Source: Candidatus Methylopumilus turicensis (GTDB taxonomy: Bacteria; Pseudomonadota; Gammaproteobacteria; Burkholderiales; Methylophilaceae). Taken from it: DNA of 64,000 nt. A program made the position numbers and the translations under genes. The stretch spans positions 744,001-808,000 of the forward strand of contig NZ_LN794158.1 in the NCBI RefSeq assembly GCF_000953015.1. Reading direction: 5' to 3'. Positions within the stretch are counted from its first letter, which is position 1, and each line of letters opens with the position of its first letter. Positions 25,387 to 34,250 of this stretch are shown piece by piece. The notes beneath the pieces were generated by a model. The model ran no database searches. It saw only the letters and a list, made by a program, of their open reading frames with translations, and was not told where the DNA came from.

Positions 25387-26745
25387 ATGGCCAAAGCGAA
25401 AACTGTCTATAGTTGTACGGAATGTGGCGGTCAGTCACCTAAATGGCAAGGACAGTGCCCTAGTTGTATGGCATGGAATACCTTAGTAGAAGCGATTGCT
25501 GAAACTTCAAGTGCCAGTCGCTTTGCGCCATTAGCTGAAGCCAGCATGATTCAAAAACTTCAGGAAGTTGAAGCAGCTGAAACGCCACGTCAGGCCACAG
25601 GTATTGCCGAGTTTGACCGTGTCTTGGGCGGTGGGCTTGTTCCTGGGGGAGTTGTCCTTATTGGCGGCGACCCTGGTATCGGTAAATCAACCTTATTGCT
25701 ACAAACGCTTTGCCATTTGGGTAATAAAAGTAAAACCCTCTATATCAGCGGTGAGGAGTCAGCGCAGCAAATCGCCATGCGCGCAAAGCGCTTGGGTTTA
25801 GATGCATCTCCAATTGATTTACTGGCTGAGATTAATCTTGAAAAAATTGTCGCTACACTTCAGACGCACAAGCCTGATGTTGCAGTGATTGACTCCATTC
25901 AAACGGTTTACTCCGAAGCATTGCAGTCAGCACCAGGTTCGGTGGCACAGGTGCGTGAATGTTCAGCGCAATTAACACGCGCTGCAAAACAACTTGGGAT
26001 TAGTGTCATATTAGTTGGACATGTCACCAAAGAGGGCGCGCTTGCAGGACCACGTGTGCTTGAGCATATTGTTGATACCGTGCTTTATTTTGAGGGCGAT
26101 CCTAATTCTAGCTTCCGTTTGATTCGTGCGTTCAAAAACCGTTTTGGTGCCGTGAATGAGTTAGGCGTATTCGCCATGACCGAAAAAGGCTTGCGTGAAG
26201 TCAGCAATCCATCTGCGCTATTCTTGTCGCATCACGCTGAAGAAGTCGCAGGTTCTTGCATTACAGTAACTCAAGAGGGTACAAGGCCTTTGTTAGTTGA
26301 AGTGCAAGCTTTGGTGGATGAGGCGCATGCGCCCAATCCTAAAAGATTGTGTGTGGGGTTGGAGCAAAATCGTTTGGCCATGTTGCTTGCAGTATTACAT
26401 CGCCATGCGGGCGTGGCTTGCTTCGACCAAGACGTGTTTGTAAACGCCGTGGGTGGTGTCAAAATCAGTGAGCCAGCGGTGGATTTGGCCGTGCTATTGT
26501 CGATTGTTTCATCATTAAAAAACAAAGCATTAAACAATAAACTGATTGTTTTTGGTGAGGTTGGTTTAGCTGGAGAAGTACGCCCGGTACAGCGTGGTCA
26601 AGAGCGCTTAAAAGAAGCGGCTAAGCTTGGATTTACCCATGCCATTGTGCCAAAAGCCAATGCGCCTAAGCAGCCGATTAAAGGCATGCAAGTATTTGGT
26701 GTGGAGCGGCTGGAGCAAGCCCTCAATAAAGTGAGAGAGCTTTAA
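25387..26745 (+). CDS. radA: DNA repair protein RadA
   Basis: RadA is a RecA-like branch-migration helicase in recombination repair. The 452-residue protein begins with a four-Cys zinc finger (YSCTECGGQSPKWQGQCPSC, residues 8-27), then Walker A GGDPGIGKST near residue 95, the RadA-specific KNRFG motif, and a C-terminal Lon-protease-like domain. It abuts alr with no spacer. Confidence 0.97.
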   Translation: MAKAKTVYSCTECGGQSPKWQGQCPSCMAWNTLVEAIAETSSASRFAPLAEASMIQKLQEVEAAETPRQATGIAEFDRVLGGGLVPGGVVLIGGDPGIGKSTLLLQTLCHLGNKSKTLYISGEESAQQIAMRAKRLGLDASPIDLLAEINLEKIVATLQTHKPDVAVIDSIQTVYSEALQSAPGSVAQVRECSAQLTRAAKQLGISVILVGHVTKEGALAGPRVLEHIVDTVLYFEGDPNSSFRLIRAFKNRFGAVNELGVFAMTEKGLREVSNPSALFLSHHAEEVAGSCITVTQEGTRPLLVEVQALVDEAHAPNPKRLCVGLEQNRLAMLLAVLHRHAGVACFDQDVFVNAVGGVKISEPAVDLAVLLSIVSSLKNKALNNKLIVFGEVGLAGEVRPVQRGQERLKEAAKLGFTHAIVPKANAPKQPIKGMQVFGVERLEQALNKVREL

Positions 26746-26757
26746 CCAGTCAGCCAA

Positions 26758-27450
26758 TTAAAAAAGTTTTTCGGGCGTGTAACGCAGCCCAAATGAAATC
26801 CACTTCAATTCCGAATCCCCATTGATCTGCTGGCCATATGTACTATCAATTTGGAATAGATTGGGAATGACGGAATAGCGGAAGCCAACTTGTAGGTATG
26901 GGTTATTTCTGTTGTCACCATAAATTTCAGCAATGCCAAGCAAGTTTGGTTTTACCCGAATCTCGCTGCCTAAGCCCCATGTCATGTTGTTTTGTTTGCT
27001 TTGTTTATCATGCAGTATGCCAAAGTTGGCATGCAAAATGATGTCATCATCCCAAAGCGACCATGAAATAGGCACGTATCCATAGGTATTGCCGTATTGA
27101 TTAGGTCCCGGGCTAAGGCCGTCATGGCTAATTTTTCCGAACGCAACGCCAATCCCCCAATCGTTAGTTTTTAGGGCTCGAAATAAAGTCTTTGCTTGTA
27201 ACGCTGAATCTAATGATGCTCTTTGTCCATCTGCTTTTGCTGAAGAGCCGCCGAATGTTAGTTCAAAGTTGCCCCACGGATTGCAGGCAGGCAGTGCCCA
27301 TAGTTCATGGCTATGTTGATAGACGCGCGTCCATGCTTCAAGTTGGCAGCTACCTGCCGTGGTTAAGCGCGCATCATCAGTAACAAAGGGTCTAGCAGCA
27401 AAGGCTTGTTGCGTGAGTAATAGTGGAAGGAAAACTAAAAGTTTTTTCAT
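26758..27450 (-). CDS. Exported, probably outer-membrane protein of unknown function
   Basis: I do not recognise a characterised family. The 230-residue product from ATG 27450 has a clear signal peptide (MKKLLVFLPLLLTQQAFA) before mature ARPFVTDDARLTTAGSC. The remainder alternates polar and hydrophobic residues, is rich in Trp, Tyr and Gly, and ends in Phe (TPEKLF), all typical of small beta-barrel outer-membrane proteins. Two Cys could form a disulfide. Longer in-frame starts exist but would bury the signal peptide. It converges on radA, 12 bases apart. Confidence 0.7.
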   Translation of the reverse strand: MKKLLVFLPLLLTQQAFAARPFVTDDARLTTAGSCQLEAWTRVYQHSHELWALPACNPWGNFELTFGGSSAKADGQRASLDSALQAKTLFRALKTNDWGIGVAFGKISHDGLSPGPNQYGNTYGYVPISWSLWDDDIILHANFGILHDKQSKQNNMTWGLGSEIRVKPNLLGIAEIYGDNRNNPYLQVGFRYSVIPNLFQIDSTYGQQINGDSELKWISFGLRYTPEKLF

Positions 27451-27515
27451 GCGCGGTATCATATATTTAAAAAGTGACAATTCCATGACGGCGGTCAATG
27501 ACAGAGCTAAGCCAT

Positions 27516-28253
27516 TTAGACGTGAATTACTTTGCCTGTTATCCCAATACTGTCATCCCCCATTAAATACAAGTAGAGCGGCATTGCGCTCTCCATTGTC
27601 GCGAGTTCCGCATGCACTTCACCGGGATGAGTTTTTTTGCGCTGAGGGCTTTGTAATGGCCCTGGCACAATACTGTTGAGGCGGATGTTCGGATGACTCT
27701 CCAATTCTTGCGCCCACATTTGCATCATAAAATCCGATGCTGCTTTGCTGATACCATGGCTACCCCAGTAAGCTTTGGGGGATTGCGCTGAGCTGTTAGA
27801 GGTAAAAACCACAGAAGCGCTTTCTGAGCGTTCTAACAAGGGCAGGCAGGCTTTGGTAAGCGCAAATGGTGCAATGATATTGACCCGAAACATCTCTTCA
27901 AACTGATCTATCGTTTGAATTTCTAAAGGACTTAAATTATTAAAATCTGTTGCGTTATGTAAGATGCCATCCAAGCGTCCCAGCTGTTGATAGACGCCCT
28001 CAGCCATGGCCTTGAAATCCTCTTCAGTGGCTTTTTTTAAATCTATCGGAAAAATTAACGCCTCTGGCAGGCCTTGGGCTTGAATTTCATCATACGTGGC
28101 TTCTAGCTTAGATTGCGTGCGACCAAGCAATATCACCGTAGCGCCTTGTCTAGCAAATGCAATGGCCGCCGTTTGGCCGATGCCCTGGCCTGCGCCAGTG
28201 ACAATAATGACACGGTCTTTTAAGTGTTGGTTTGGTGCTTGGTAGTTTTTCAT
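27516..28253 (-). CDS. YciK-like short-chain dehydrogenase with altered catalytic Tyr
   Basis: This 245-residue SDR protein has the Rossmann nucleotide motif TGAGQGIG (residues 19-26), the NAT-type loop near 100, and resembles E. coli YciK throughout, down to MPLYLYLMGDDS. The catalytic YxxxK is replaced: the aligned segment reads WGSHGISK, with His166 where Tyr is expected and Lys170 kept. The codon is CAT at 27756-27758, one transition from TAT. It follows hpnE in the same direction. Activity is doubtful unless His substitutes. Confidence 0.85.
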   Translation of the reverse strand: MKNYQAPNQHLKDRVIIVTGAGQGIGQTAAIAFARQGATVILLGRTQSKLEATYDEIQAQGLPEALIFPIDLKKATEEDFKAMAEGVYQQLGRLDGILHNATDFNNLSPLEIQTIDQFEEMFRVNIIAPFALTKACLPLLERSESASVVFTSNSSAQSPKAYWGSHGISKAASDFMMQMWAQELESHPNIRLNSIVPGPLQSPQRKKTHPGEVHAELATMESAMPLYLYLMGDDSIGITGKVIHV

Positions 28254-28294
28254 GGCGCTTGTGAGTTGATCGATATTAAATTTGGGAGATTGTC

Positions 28295-29584
28295 TCACGA
28301 TTGGATAATCAATTGGGCAGCAGATAAGCCGCTGCGTATCGCACCTTCTATGGTGGCGGGATAGTCGCCCTCGGTATAGTCGCCAGCAAGATATAAATTT
28401 TGTATATGTGTTTGCTGTTTTGGACGTTTTAAGCCTGCAGTACAAGCAAAAGTTGCACGTTTTTCTGCAATTACTTTATGCCAAGTAGGGCTTGGCAGCT
28501 CGGGAAATGCATTAGCTAACTCCTCAATAACGGCTAAAGCAAGCGCTACTTGGGAGAGCTGCTGATGATGACCTTCAGCGCTAATAATGACCGAGATTAA
28601 ACCATCTTGGCCACAAAGCTGGCCTCTATCAAAAGCCCATTGTGCAATGCCCCTGGTAAAACCCGTCATGATATTCGGCAATTTGATGTGGCTAGGATAT
28701 TGAATATAGACGGTATAAATTGGCTGGTAATCAAATGCGATGGTATCTGTAGCGATATTAAGCATAGAGGTGATTGCATTTAAATGATGGGGTGAACACG
28801 CAATTACCATATGGCTAAATTCTAAACATTCTCGGTCGGCAATATGAAGCCTAAATCCATTCGCTGTTTGTTCAATATGAGATACGGGCGTGTTTAATCC
28901 TATTTTCCCGCCATTTTTCTGAATGTGTTCAGCGATAGGCTTTGAAAGAAGTGCTGATAAATCGACTTTTGGTAAAAGCAGATCGCTATCGGTCTTGCTT
29001 TGGTTAAAACTATCCTTAAGTACATTCAGATAAGTCTGTGCGCTTGCTGTGGCAATTGGTGTGTTGAGGGCGGCTAAGCATAGTGGCTCCCAAAGCCATT
29101 TAATCAACCTCGAAGGCTGTTTTTTTCGGATGAGTAAACTTAGTAGTGATTCATCTTGGGTGAGCTTAAAGCATTTAGCTTTGAGCCAAATAAAAAAACG
29201 AATGGCGGCAAATCGCTCCTGCCAACTTAGGCCGTTGGCAGCCAATAGGCCAAACAATAAATGGAATGGGGCGGGAAAGTGTTTGGCTTTTAAAGTGAAT
29301 GCGCCGTGCATATTCAGCGTCAACGGTAATCTCAACAAAGTATAGCTTTCATCAACGCCAACGGAGGCCATTAATTGAAGTGTTTGCTGATATGCACCTA
29401 GTAGAATGTGCTGCCCGTTATCAAGGCACTGGCCTTTCCAAGCCACTGCACGGGCGCGTCCGCCTAACTGAGGTGCCGCTTCAAGCAAGGTAACATCAAT
29501 GCCAGCCCCCGATAGCTTGCTGGCAGCACTCAATCCCGCTAAGCCACCACCGATGACTACAACTTTTTTTAGTGAAACATCCAT
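28295..29584 (-). CDS. hpnE: Hydroxysqualene dehydroxylase HpnE
   Basis: HpnE is the flavoenzyme that reduces hydroxysqualene to squalene, the last step of the three-enzyme bacterial squalene route. The 429-residue protein opens with the FAD motif VVVIGGGLAGLSAA (residues about 8-21) and has the amine-oxidase-like LEAAPQLGGRA segment and a C-terminal YLAGDYTEGDYPATIEGA FAD segment. ATG 29584 overlaps the hpnD end by 16 bases; a TTG three codons earlier is possible. It is part of hpnC-hpnD-hpnE. Confidence 0.92.
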   Translation of the reverse strand: MDVSLKKVVVIGGGLAGLSAASKLSGAGIDVTLLEAAPQLGGRARAVAWKGQCLDNGQHILLGAYQQTLQLMASVGVDESYTLLRLPLTLNMHGAFTLKAKHFPAPFHLLFGLLAANGLSWQERFAAIRFFIWLKAKCFKLTQDESLLSLLIRKKQPSRLIKWLWEPLCLAALNTPIATASAQTYLNVLKDSFNQSKTDSDLLLPKVDLSALLSKPIAEHIQKNGGKIGLNTPVSHIEQTANGFRLHIADRECLEFSHMVIACSPHHLNAITSMLNIATDTIAFDYQPIYTVYIQYPSHIKLPNIMTGFTRGIAQWAFDRGQLCGQDGLISVIISAEGHHQQLSQVALALAVIEELANAFPELPSPTWHKVIAEKRATFACTAGLKRPKQQTHIQNLYLAGDYTEGDYPATIEGAIRSGLSAAQLIIQS

Positions 29585-30405
29585 GTTGTCCAAGCCAAAT
29601 AGAGCTTTCTGAGCGGCGTGAGTGAGATGCGTGCATGGAGCACTTGTTGTGAACCACTTGTTTTAATTTCGCGGAGTAAGGTGCGGTAAATCGCTGCCAT
29701 GATTAAGCCAGTGCGTTGCTGCTTTTTATCTTCGGCGGGTAATGCTTTTAATGCGCGATCGTAAAAGCCCTCGGCACGTTCGATTTGAAAATCTAAAAGC
29801 TTTTGAAGATTTTCAGATAGGTGGCCATGCAGAATGTCAGATTCTTTTACGCTGAATTTGGCTAGTTCATCCATGGGCAAGTAAATGCGGTTGCGACGCG
29901 CATCTTCACCCAAATCTCGAGTGATATTGGTCAGTTGAAATGCCATGCCAAGGTCATGGGCGTATTTGAGCGTTTTACGGTTAGTAAAGCCAAAGATTTG
30001 AACAGACAATAAACCCACGACGCTGGCCACACGATAACAATAAAGTTGAAGCTGCTTAAAATCTGCGTAACGGTTTTGATCGAGATCCATTTCCATGCCA
30101 TCAATGATCTCAATGAAATGCTCTTGATCTAAATGGTATGTTTTGATGGGCTCGGCTAAGGCTTTGGTGACAGGATGCTGTGGATTTCCAAGATATAAGC
30201 CATGTATTTCGTTCCGCCACCAAGCAAGTTTAATGCGGGCAACGGAGACTTCTTTGCACTCATCGACAACATCGTCTACTTCTCGGCAAAAAGCATAGAG
30301 CGCAGTAATTGCCTCTCTTTTGGCTTTTGGGAGAAACAAAAAACTGTAATAGAAACTTGAGCCACTTTTGGCTGCTTTTTCCTGGCAGTACTCTTTAGGG
30401 GTCAT
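29569..30405 (-). CDS. hpnD: Presqualene diphosphate synthase HpnD
   Basis: HpnD joins two farnesyl diphosphates into presqualene diphosphate. The 278-residue all-helical prenyl synthase has the first aspartate-rich motif in FCREVDDVVDE (residues about 39-49) and the second in QLTNITRDLGEDARRNRIYLP near 137-157. It lies 15 bases after hpnC and overlaps hpnE, so the three form one operon on the minus strand. Confidence 0.94.
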   Translation of the reverse strand: MTPKEYCQEKAAKSGSSFYYSFLFLPKAKREAITALYAFCREVDDVVDECKEVSVARIKLAWWRNEIHGLYLGNPQHPVTKALAEPIKTYHLDQEHFIEIIDGMEMDLDQNRYADFKQLQLYCYRVASVVGLLSVQIFGFTNRKTLKYAHDLGMAFQLTNITRDLGEDARRNRIYLPMDELAKFSVKESDILHGHLSENLQKLLDFQIERAEGFYDRALKALPAEDKKQQRTGLIMAAIYRTLLREIKTSGSQQVLHARISLTPLRKLYLAWTTWMFH

Positions 30406-30420
30406 TGTTTGATTTCAACT

Positions 30421-31272
30421 CTATTTTTTGCTGATGGCGCGATAGGCCATATACAGCCAATCTTTTTTGGTGAGCTTGGGTCTGTAATCAAATACATTGC
30501 CATGCGCTTGATGTAATTTTTTTAATATCCGCTCACCACCAGCAATGATCATCCGCATTTCTAGGCCAATGCGACCAGGAAGCACCAAGCCAAGCGGGGC
30601 GCCTGCTTGAAGAAGTTTTCGGGCCCGATTGATTTGAAACTCCATCATTAGGCTCCAAGTGCCACTGCTGTCACCGCGTATTATTTGTGCTTCTGTAATT
30701 TTATATTTTTCTAGTTCATCTTGAGGCAAGTAAATACGGTTTTTTTGAATGTCGATGGCAATGTCTTGCAGAAAATTAATCAGCTGTAGCGCACTGCATA
30801 GAGCATCCGCCATCCCAACATTTGCATCCGAATCTGCTTGGTATAAAGACAACATCATTCTACCAACAGGGTTTGCAGAGCGTCTGCAATAACTCATGAC
30901 TTCACCAAAGTCTTGATAGCGGGTTTTAGATACGTCTTGGCTAAACGCATCAAGCAGGTCGTAAAACGGCTTGATGGGCAGCTGATGTTGATGAATGGCA
31001 TCTTTTAACGCGATGAATAACTCGGTATTGGGTTGCTTGTTTTTTTCAATGAGATCAAGTTCAGCTTTGAATTCGTTTATCAGCGCAATTCTTTGTTCGG
31101 GTAGTAAGTCTCCCTCATCTGCAAAATCATCCGCTTGTCTGGCAAAAGCATAAATTAAAGCGACGGGTTCCCGTAGTCTTTTAGGGAGCAAAAAAGAAGC
31201 CACAGGGAAATTTTCGTAATGCGAGGCTGTCAGCTTGAGGCTTGCTTTTACAGGGGATTGAGTGATTTTCAT
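30421..31272 (-). CDS. hpnC: Hydroxysqualene synthase HpnC
   Basis: HpnC converts presqualene diphosphate to hydroxysqualene. The 283-residue protein is homologous to HpnD, with FARQADDFADEG as the first Asp-rich motif and INFLQDIAIDIQKNRIYLP as the second. I use ATG 31272; an upstream in-frame GTG at 31290 would add six residues and neither has a good ribosome site. Squalene may feed hopanoids, but no squalene-hopene cyclase gene lies in this window. Confidence 0.92.
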   Translation of the reverse strand: MKITQSPVKASLKLTASHYENFPVASFLLPKRLREPVALIYAFARQADDFADEGDLLPEQRIALINEFKAELDLIEKNKQPNTELFIALKDAIHQHQLPIKPFYDLLDAFSQDVSKTRYQDFGEVMSYCRRSANPVGRMMLSLYQADSDANVGMADALCSALQLINFLQDIAIDIQKNRIYLPQDELEKYKITEAQIIRGDSSGTWSLMMEFQINRARKLLQAGAPLGLVLPGRIGLEMRMIIAGGERILKKLHQAHGNVFDYRPKLTKKDWLYMAYRAISKK

Positions 31273-31393
31273 TTGTTCGAAGTATGCCACAAAAGTCGGG
31301 GCTATAAAATTATCAAATGGACTTTAAAATTGCTAAGTAGGGTTAGGGATTGCGCTACAATTAAAGTTATTCATTAATTGATGAAGGTTGCGT

Positions 31394-32152
31394 ATGTTAG
31401 GGATTATTGGTGGCACGGGTTTAGCGGCGCTGACCGACTTGCAAATTGGTCGCCGTCAAATTGTTCGAACGCCCTATGGTGAAGCTTCTGGCCCTCTGAC
31501 TTTCGGAGAAATTGCTGGAAAGCCAGTTGTGTTTTTGCCAAGGCACGGTAATGGACACACCATTGCGCCGCACATGATTAATTATCGCGCAAATATTTGG
31601 GCACTTCATGCGCAGGGCGTCAAAGATATTGTGGCGATTGCTACGGTGGGTGGTATCGCGGACACGCTTGGCCCTGGAACGATTGCATTGCCCAGTCAAT
31701 TAATTGATTACACGCACAGCCGAAAAAGCACTTTTTTTGATGGCATGAGTGAAAACGGCTTTAATCAAGTTAAACACATCGACTTTACCTTGCCTTACGA
31801 TGAGAAATTACGTGCTCTGTGCCTAAAAGCAGCGGGTTTGGTTGGAGAGCAGTTGGTGGATGGTGGTGTCTATGCAACTTCTCAAGGGCCAAGGCTTGAA
31901 ACTGCTGCTGAAATTAATCGTTTTGACCGAGATGGTGCAACGATGGTTGGCATGACAGGTATGCCAGAAGCAGCCTTGGCGCGTGAGCTTGAAATACGTT
32001 ATGCGGCAATATGCCCAGTGGCTAATCATGCCGCAGGGCGCGGCGATAGTTTGCATGCGATCAAATATGAAGAAATGAGTGACCTGCTTCATCTCACCAT
32101 GGGACGTGTTCGCGGCATTATTCAAAAGTTGGTGGCTTTATATGGCGATTAA
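31394..32152 (+). CDS. mtnP: S-methyl-5'-thioinosine phosphorylase
   Basis: This 252-residue protein belongs to the MTA/purine nucleoside phosphorylase family that salvages sulfur and purine from methylthioadenosine. The GIIGGTGL phosphate loop opens the protein, and [23 protein letters not shown] and the [12 protein letters not shown] active-site segment are typical. The variant sequence around the base-binding site resembles the proteobacterial S-methylthioinosine phosphorylase subgroup, but MTA itself cannot be excluded. GAAGG lies seven bases before ATG 31394. def overlaps the 3' end. Confidence 0.85.
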   Translation: MLGIIGGTGLAALTDLQIGRRQIVRTPYGEASGPLTFGEIAGKPVVFLPRHGNGHTIAPHMINYRANIWALHAQGVKDIVAIATVGGIADTLGPGTIALPSQLIDYTHSRKSTFFDGMSENGFNQVKHIDFTLPYDEKLRALCLKAAGLVGEQLVDGGVYATSQGPRLETAAEINRFDRDGATMVGMTGMPEAALARELEIRYAAICPVANHAAGRGDSLHAIKYEEMSDLLHLTMGRVRGIIQKLVALYGD

Positions 32153-32675
32153 AACGGTCTTGCGGATGGGTGAGCCTTTGTTGTTTGCAAAGGCTGAAGC
32201 TGTTGAACAATTTGACACGCCAGAATTGCATGAACTGATTAAGGATATGCAAGACACCATGGCCGACATGAACGGCGCTGGCATTGCGGCGCCTCAGATT
32301 GGTGTAAGTTTGCGCGTTGTGATATTTGGTGTTGGCAGCAATCCACGCTATCCCGATGCAGAGCAAGTGCCTTTTACCGTGCTGATTAATCCGGTGCTTA
32401 ATCCCGTTGGCGAAGAAATGGATGACGGTTGGGAAGGGTGCTTGTCTGTGCCAGGCATGCGCGGCATTGTGCCGCGTTATACGCGATTACATTACACAGG
32501 CTTTGATCAATACGGCCAACCGATTGATCGGCTTGTGAGCGGCTTTCATGCACGGGTCGTTCAGCACGAATGCGATCATTTAGATGGCATCTTGTATCCC
32601 ATGAGAATTCAAGATTTGACGAATTTTGGATACACAGACGTACTTTTTCCTGATTCAGATATAGCGGACGACTAA
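32142..32675 (+). CDS. def: Peptide deformylase
   Basis: Peptide deformylase removes the N-formyl group from nascent proteins. The 177-residue protein has the three family motifs: GIAAPQIG (about residues 46-53), EGCLSVPG near 100, and QHECDHLDG near 140, which together supply the Cys and two His metal ligands and the catalytic Glu. ATG 32142 lies inside the mtnP end, an 11-base overlap. This copy sits with mtnP rather than with fmt, so it may be a second deformylase. Confidence 0.94.
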   Translation: MAIKTVLRMGEPLLFAKAEAVEQFDTPELHELIKDMQDTMADMNGAGIAAPQIGVSLRVVIFGVGSNPRYPDAEQVPFTVLINPVLNPVGEEMDDGWEGCLSVPGMRGIVPRYTRLHYTGFDQYGQPIDRLVSGFHARVVQHECDHLDGILYPMRIQDLTNFGYTDVLFPDSDIADD

Positions 32676-32727
32676 AAACTGGTGTTATAATGCGCGCCTT
32701 GGTTGCAACTTAGCGACTAATAAAGAC

Positions 32728-32817
32728 GGAAGAGTGGCAGAGCGGTTTAATGCTACAGTCTTGAAAACTGTCGTGGGTTCACGCCCACCGTGAGTTCGAA
32801 TCTCACCTCTTCCGCCA
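32728..32817 (+). tRNA. tRNA-Ser (UGA anticodon)
   Basis: The 90-base gene folds as a class II tRNA with a long variable arm. The acceptor GGAAGAG pairs with CTCTTCC, discriminator G, and CCA is encoded. The anticodon stem ACAGT/ACTGT encloses CTTGAAA, giving UGA, which reads UCA-type serine codons. A TATAAT at 32686-32691 is placed about 36 bases upstream. Confidence 0.97.
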
Positions 32818-32887
32818 AGAATTCTTAAAGCTGCAAATGTGATGTTTGCGGCTTTATTTTTTTAATGTTTTAACTTTAGGATAACAA

Positions 32888-33163
32888 ATGAGCCAAATTA
32901 TTATTGACCACAATCCTTCTCAAGAAAAATTGCAAGAATTGGGCGTGTCTTCATGGAGCATCTGGGATTGCGCACCATCAAAATTCCCACTTGATTTCGG
33001 TATGACTGAAAAAGCATACGTTCTTGAAGGCGAGTTCACAGTGACACCACAAGGTGGCGAAACTGTTACGATTAAAGCAGGCGATTACGTTGAATTTCCA
33101 AAAGGCCTAAAAACACAATGGGAAGTCATCAAGCAACTTAAGAAACACTACAAGCACTTCTAA
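32888..33163 (+). CDS. Small cupin-domain protein (EutQ/DUF861-like)
   Basis: This 91-residue protein is a single small cupin barrel: YVLEGEFTVTPQGGETVTIKAGDYVEFPKGLKTQWEV carries the two cupin motifs in reduced form. Family members bind metals or small ligands, but the first motif lacks the usual His pair, so enzymatic activity is uncertain. It stands alone between tRNA-Ser and a terminator, with TAGGATAA before the start. Function unknown. Confidence 0.85.
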   Translation: MSQIIIDHNPSQEKLQELGVSSWSIWDCAPSKFPLDFGMTEKAYVLEGEFTVTPQGGETVTIKAGDYVEFPKGLKTQWEVIKQLKKHYKHF

Positions 33164-33189
33164 TAGAGAAGTAGCGATAGTATGACAAT

Positions 33190-33220
33190 AAAAAAGCCCA
33201 TTAAAACGGGCTTTTTTATT
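33190..33220. terminator. Terminator after the cupin gene
   Basis: AAAAAAGCCC pairs with GGGCTTTTTT around an eight-base loop; the A-run and T-run allow function in both directions, also for recR. Confidence 0.85.
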
Positions 33221-33278
33221 GTGGCAACTTAGACCGAAAAGGTCTTGCCCGTGGAGTATGCTTACTAAGGCCTTTTGC

Positions 33279-33875
33279 TTAAAGACCACGCCGCTCCATC
33301 ATGGCTTGTGCCAAAGTGCCAGCATCCACATGCTCAATTTCACCTCCCATTGGCATCCCACGAGCGATACGGGTAATTTTGACGCCGTGCTTGCTCAGCA
33401 GCTCGCTCACGTAGTGCGCAGTGGCTTCACCTTCGACGGTGTAGTTGGTCGCGAGAATAACCTCTTTTACCAAGCCGTCTTGTGCGCGTTTAAGCAGTTT
33501 CTCTAAATGGATTTCTTTGGGTCCAATGCCATCTAGTGGCGATAGGCGTCCCATCAACACAAAATACATGCCTTGGAAGGCATGCGTTTGTTCCATCATC
33601 ATCATGTCGGTTGGCATTTCGACCACGCAAAGCGTGCTGCTATCGCGTGCGCCTGAAGCGCACATTGGGCAAATAGGCTGTTCGCTAAAAGTATTGCAAA
33701 GCTGACAGTGGCTAACGACTTGTAACGCGGTGTCTAGTGCAGAGGCGAGGGTATTGGCCCCTTTTCTGTCGCGTTGCAGGAGGTGGTAGGCCATGCGTGT
33801 GGCAGATTTTGGCCCAACGCCAGGAAGGCAACGTAAGGCTTCAATTAACTGGTCTAAGCTTGCTGGAGTTTGCAC
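33279..33875 (-). CDS. recR: Recombination protein RecR
   Basis: RecR acts with RecO/RecF to load RecA at gaps. The 198-residue protein has a helix-hairpin-helix ([17 protein letters not shown], residues about 15-31), a four-Cys zinc finger ([16 protein letters not shown], near 57-72) and a Toprim domain ([13 protein letters not shown] near 83). It is last in the dnaX-ybaB-recR cluster, 22 bases after ybaB. Confidence 0.96.
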   Translation of the reverse strand: MQTPASLDQLIEALRCLPGVGPKSATRMAYHLLQRDRKGANTLASALDTALQVVSHCQLCNTFSEQPICPMCASGARDSSTLCVVEMPTDMMMMEQTHAFQGMYFVLMGRLSPLDGIGPKEIHLEKLLKRAQDGLVKEVILATNYTVEGEATAHYVSELLSKHGVKITRIARGMPMGGEIEHVDAGTLAQAMMERRGL

Positions 33876-33897
33876 GAAGATTCTTTAGGTTATTCAG

Positions 33898-34206
33898 TTA
33901 GAAAGGCATTTTCATGCCGGCTGGCATGAGGCCGCTCATACGCGCTTCTGAGGTTTTTTCTGCTTTGCTTAATGCGTCTTTCATGGCGATTAACACTAAG
34001 TCTTCAAGTGTTTCTTTATCGTCCATGACGCTGTCATCAATGCTGATACGCTTGACTTCATTGCGGCATGTCATCAGTACCTTCACCAAGCCGTTGCTTG
34101 CGAGGCCTTCAACTTCAACCGTTGCAAGCTCTGCTTGGGCGCGTTTCATGTTCTCTTGCATCATTTGGGCTTGCTTCATTAAATTGCCCATGCCGCCTTT
34201 CATCAT
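33898..34206 (-). CDS. ybaB: YbaB/EbfC nucleoid-associated protein
   Basis: This 102-residue protein is a dimeric DNA-binding protein that coats the nucleoid. The Gly/Met-rich start ([20 protein letters not shown]) and the helical pattern with [21 protein letters not shown] are typical. It lies between dnaX and recR as in most bacteria. AAGGAA lies upstream of the tandem ATGs; either could be the start. Confidence 0.94.
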   Translation of the reverse strand: MMKGGMGNLMKQAQMMQENMKRAQAELATVEVEGLASNGLVKVLMTCRNEVKRISIDDSVMDDKETLEDLVLIAMKDALSKAEKTSEARMSGLMPAGMKMPF

Positions 34207-34250
34207 TTTTTATTTCCTTATATTAATTATTGAGTTGTAAATTATTTTGA

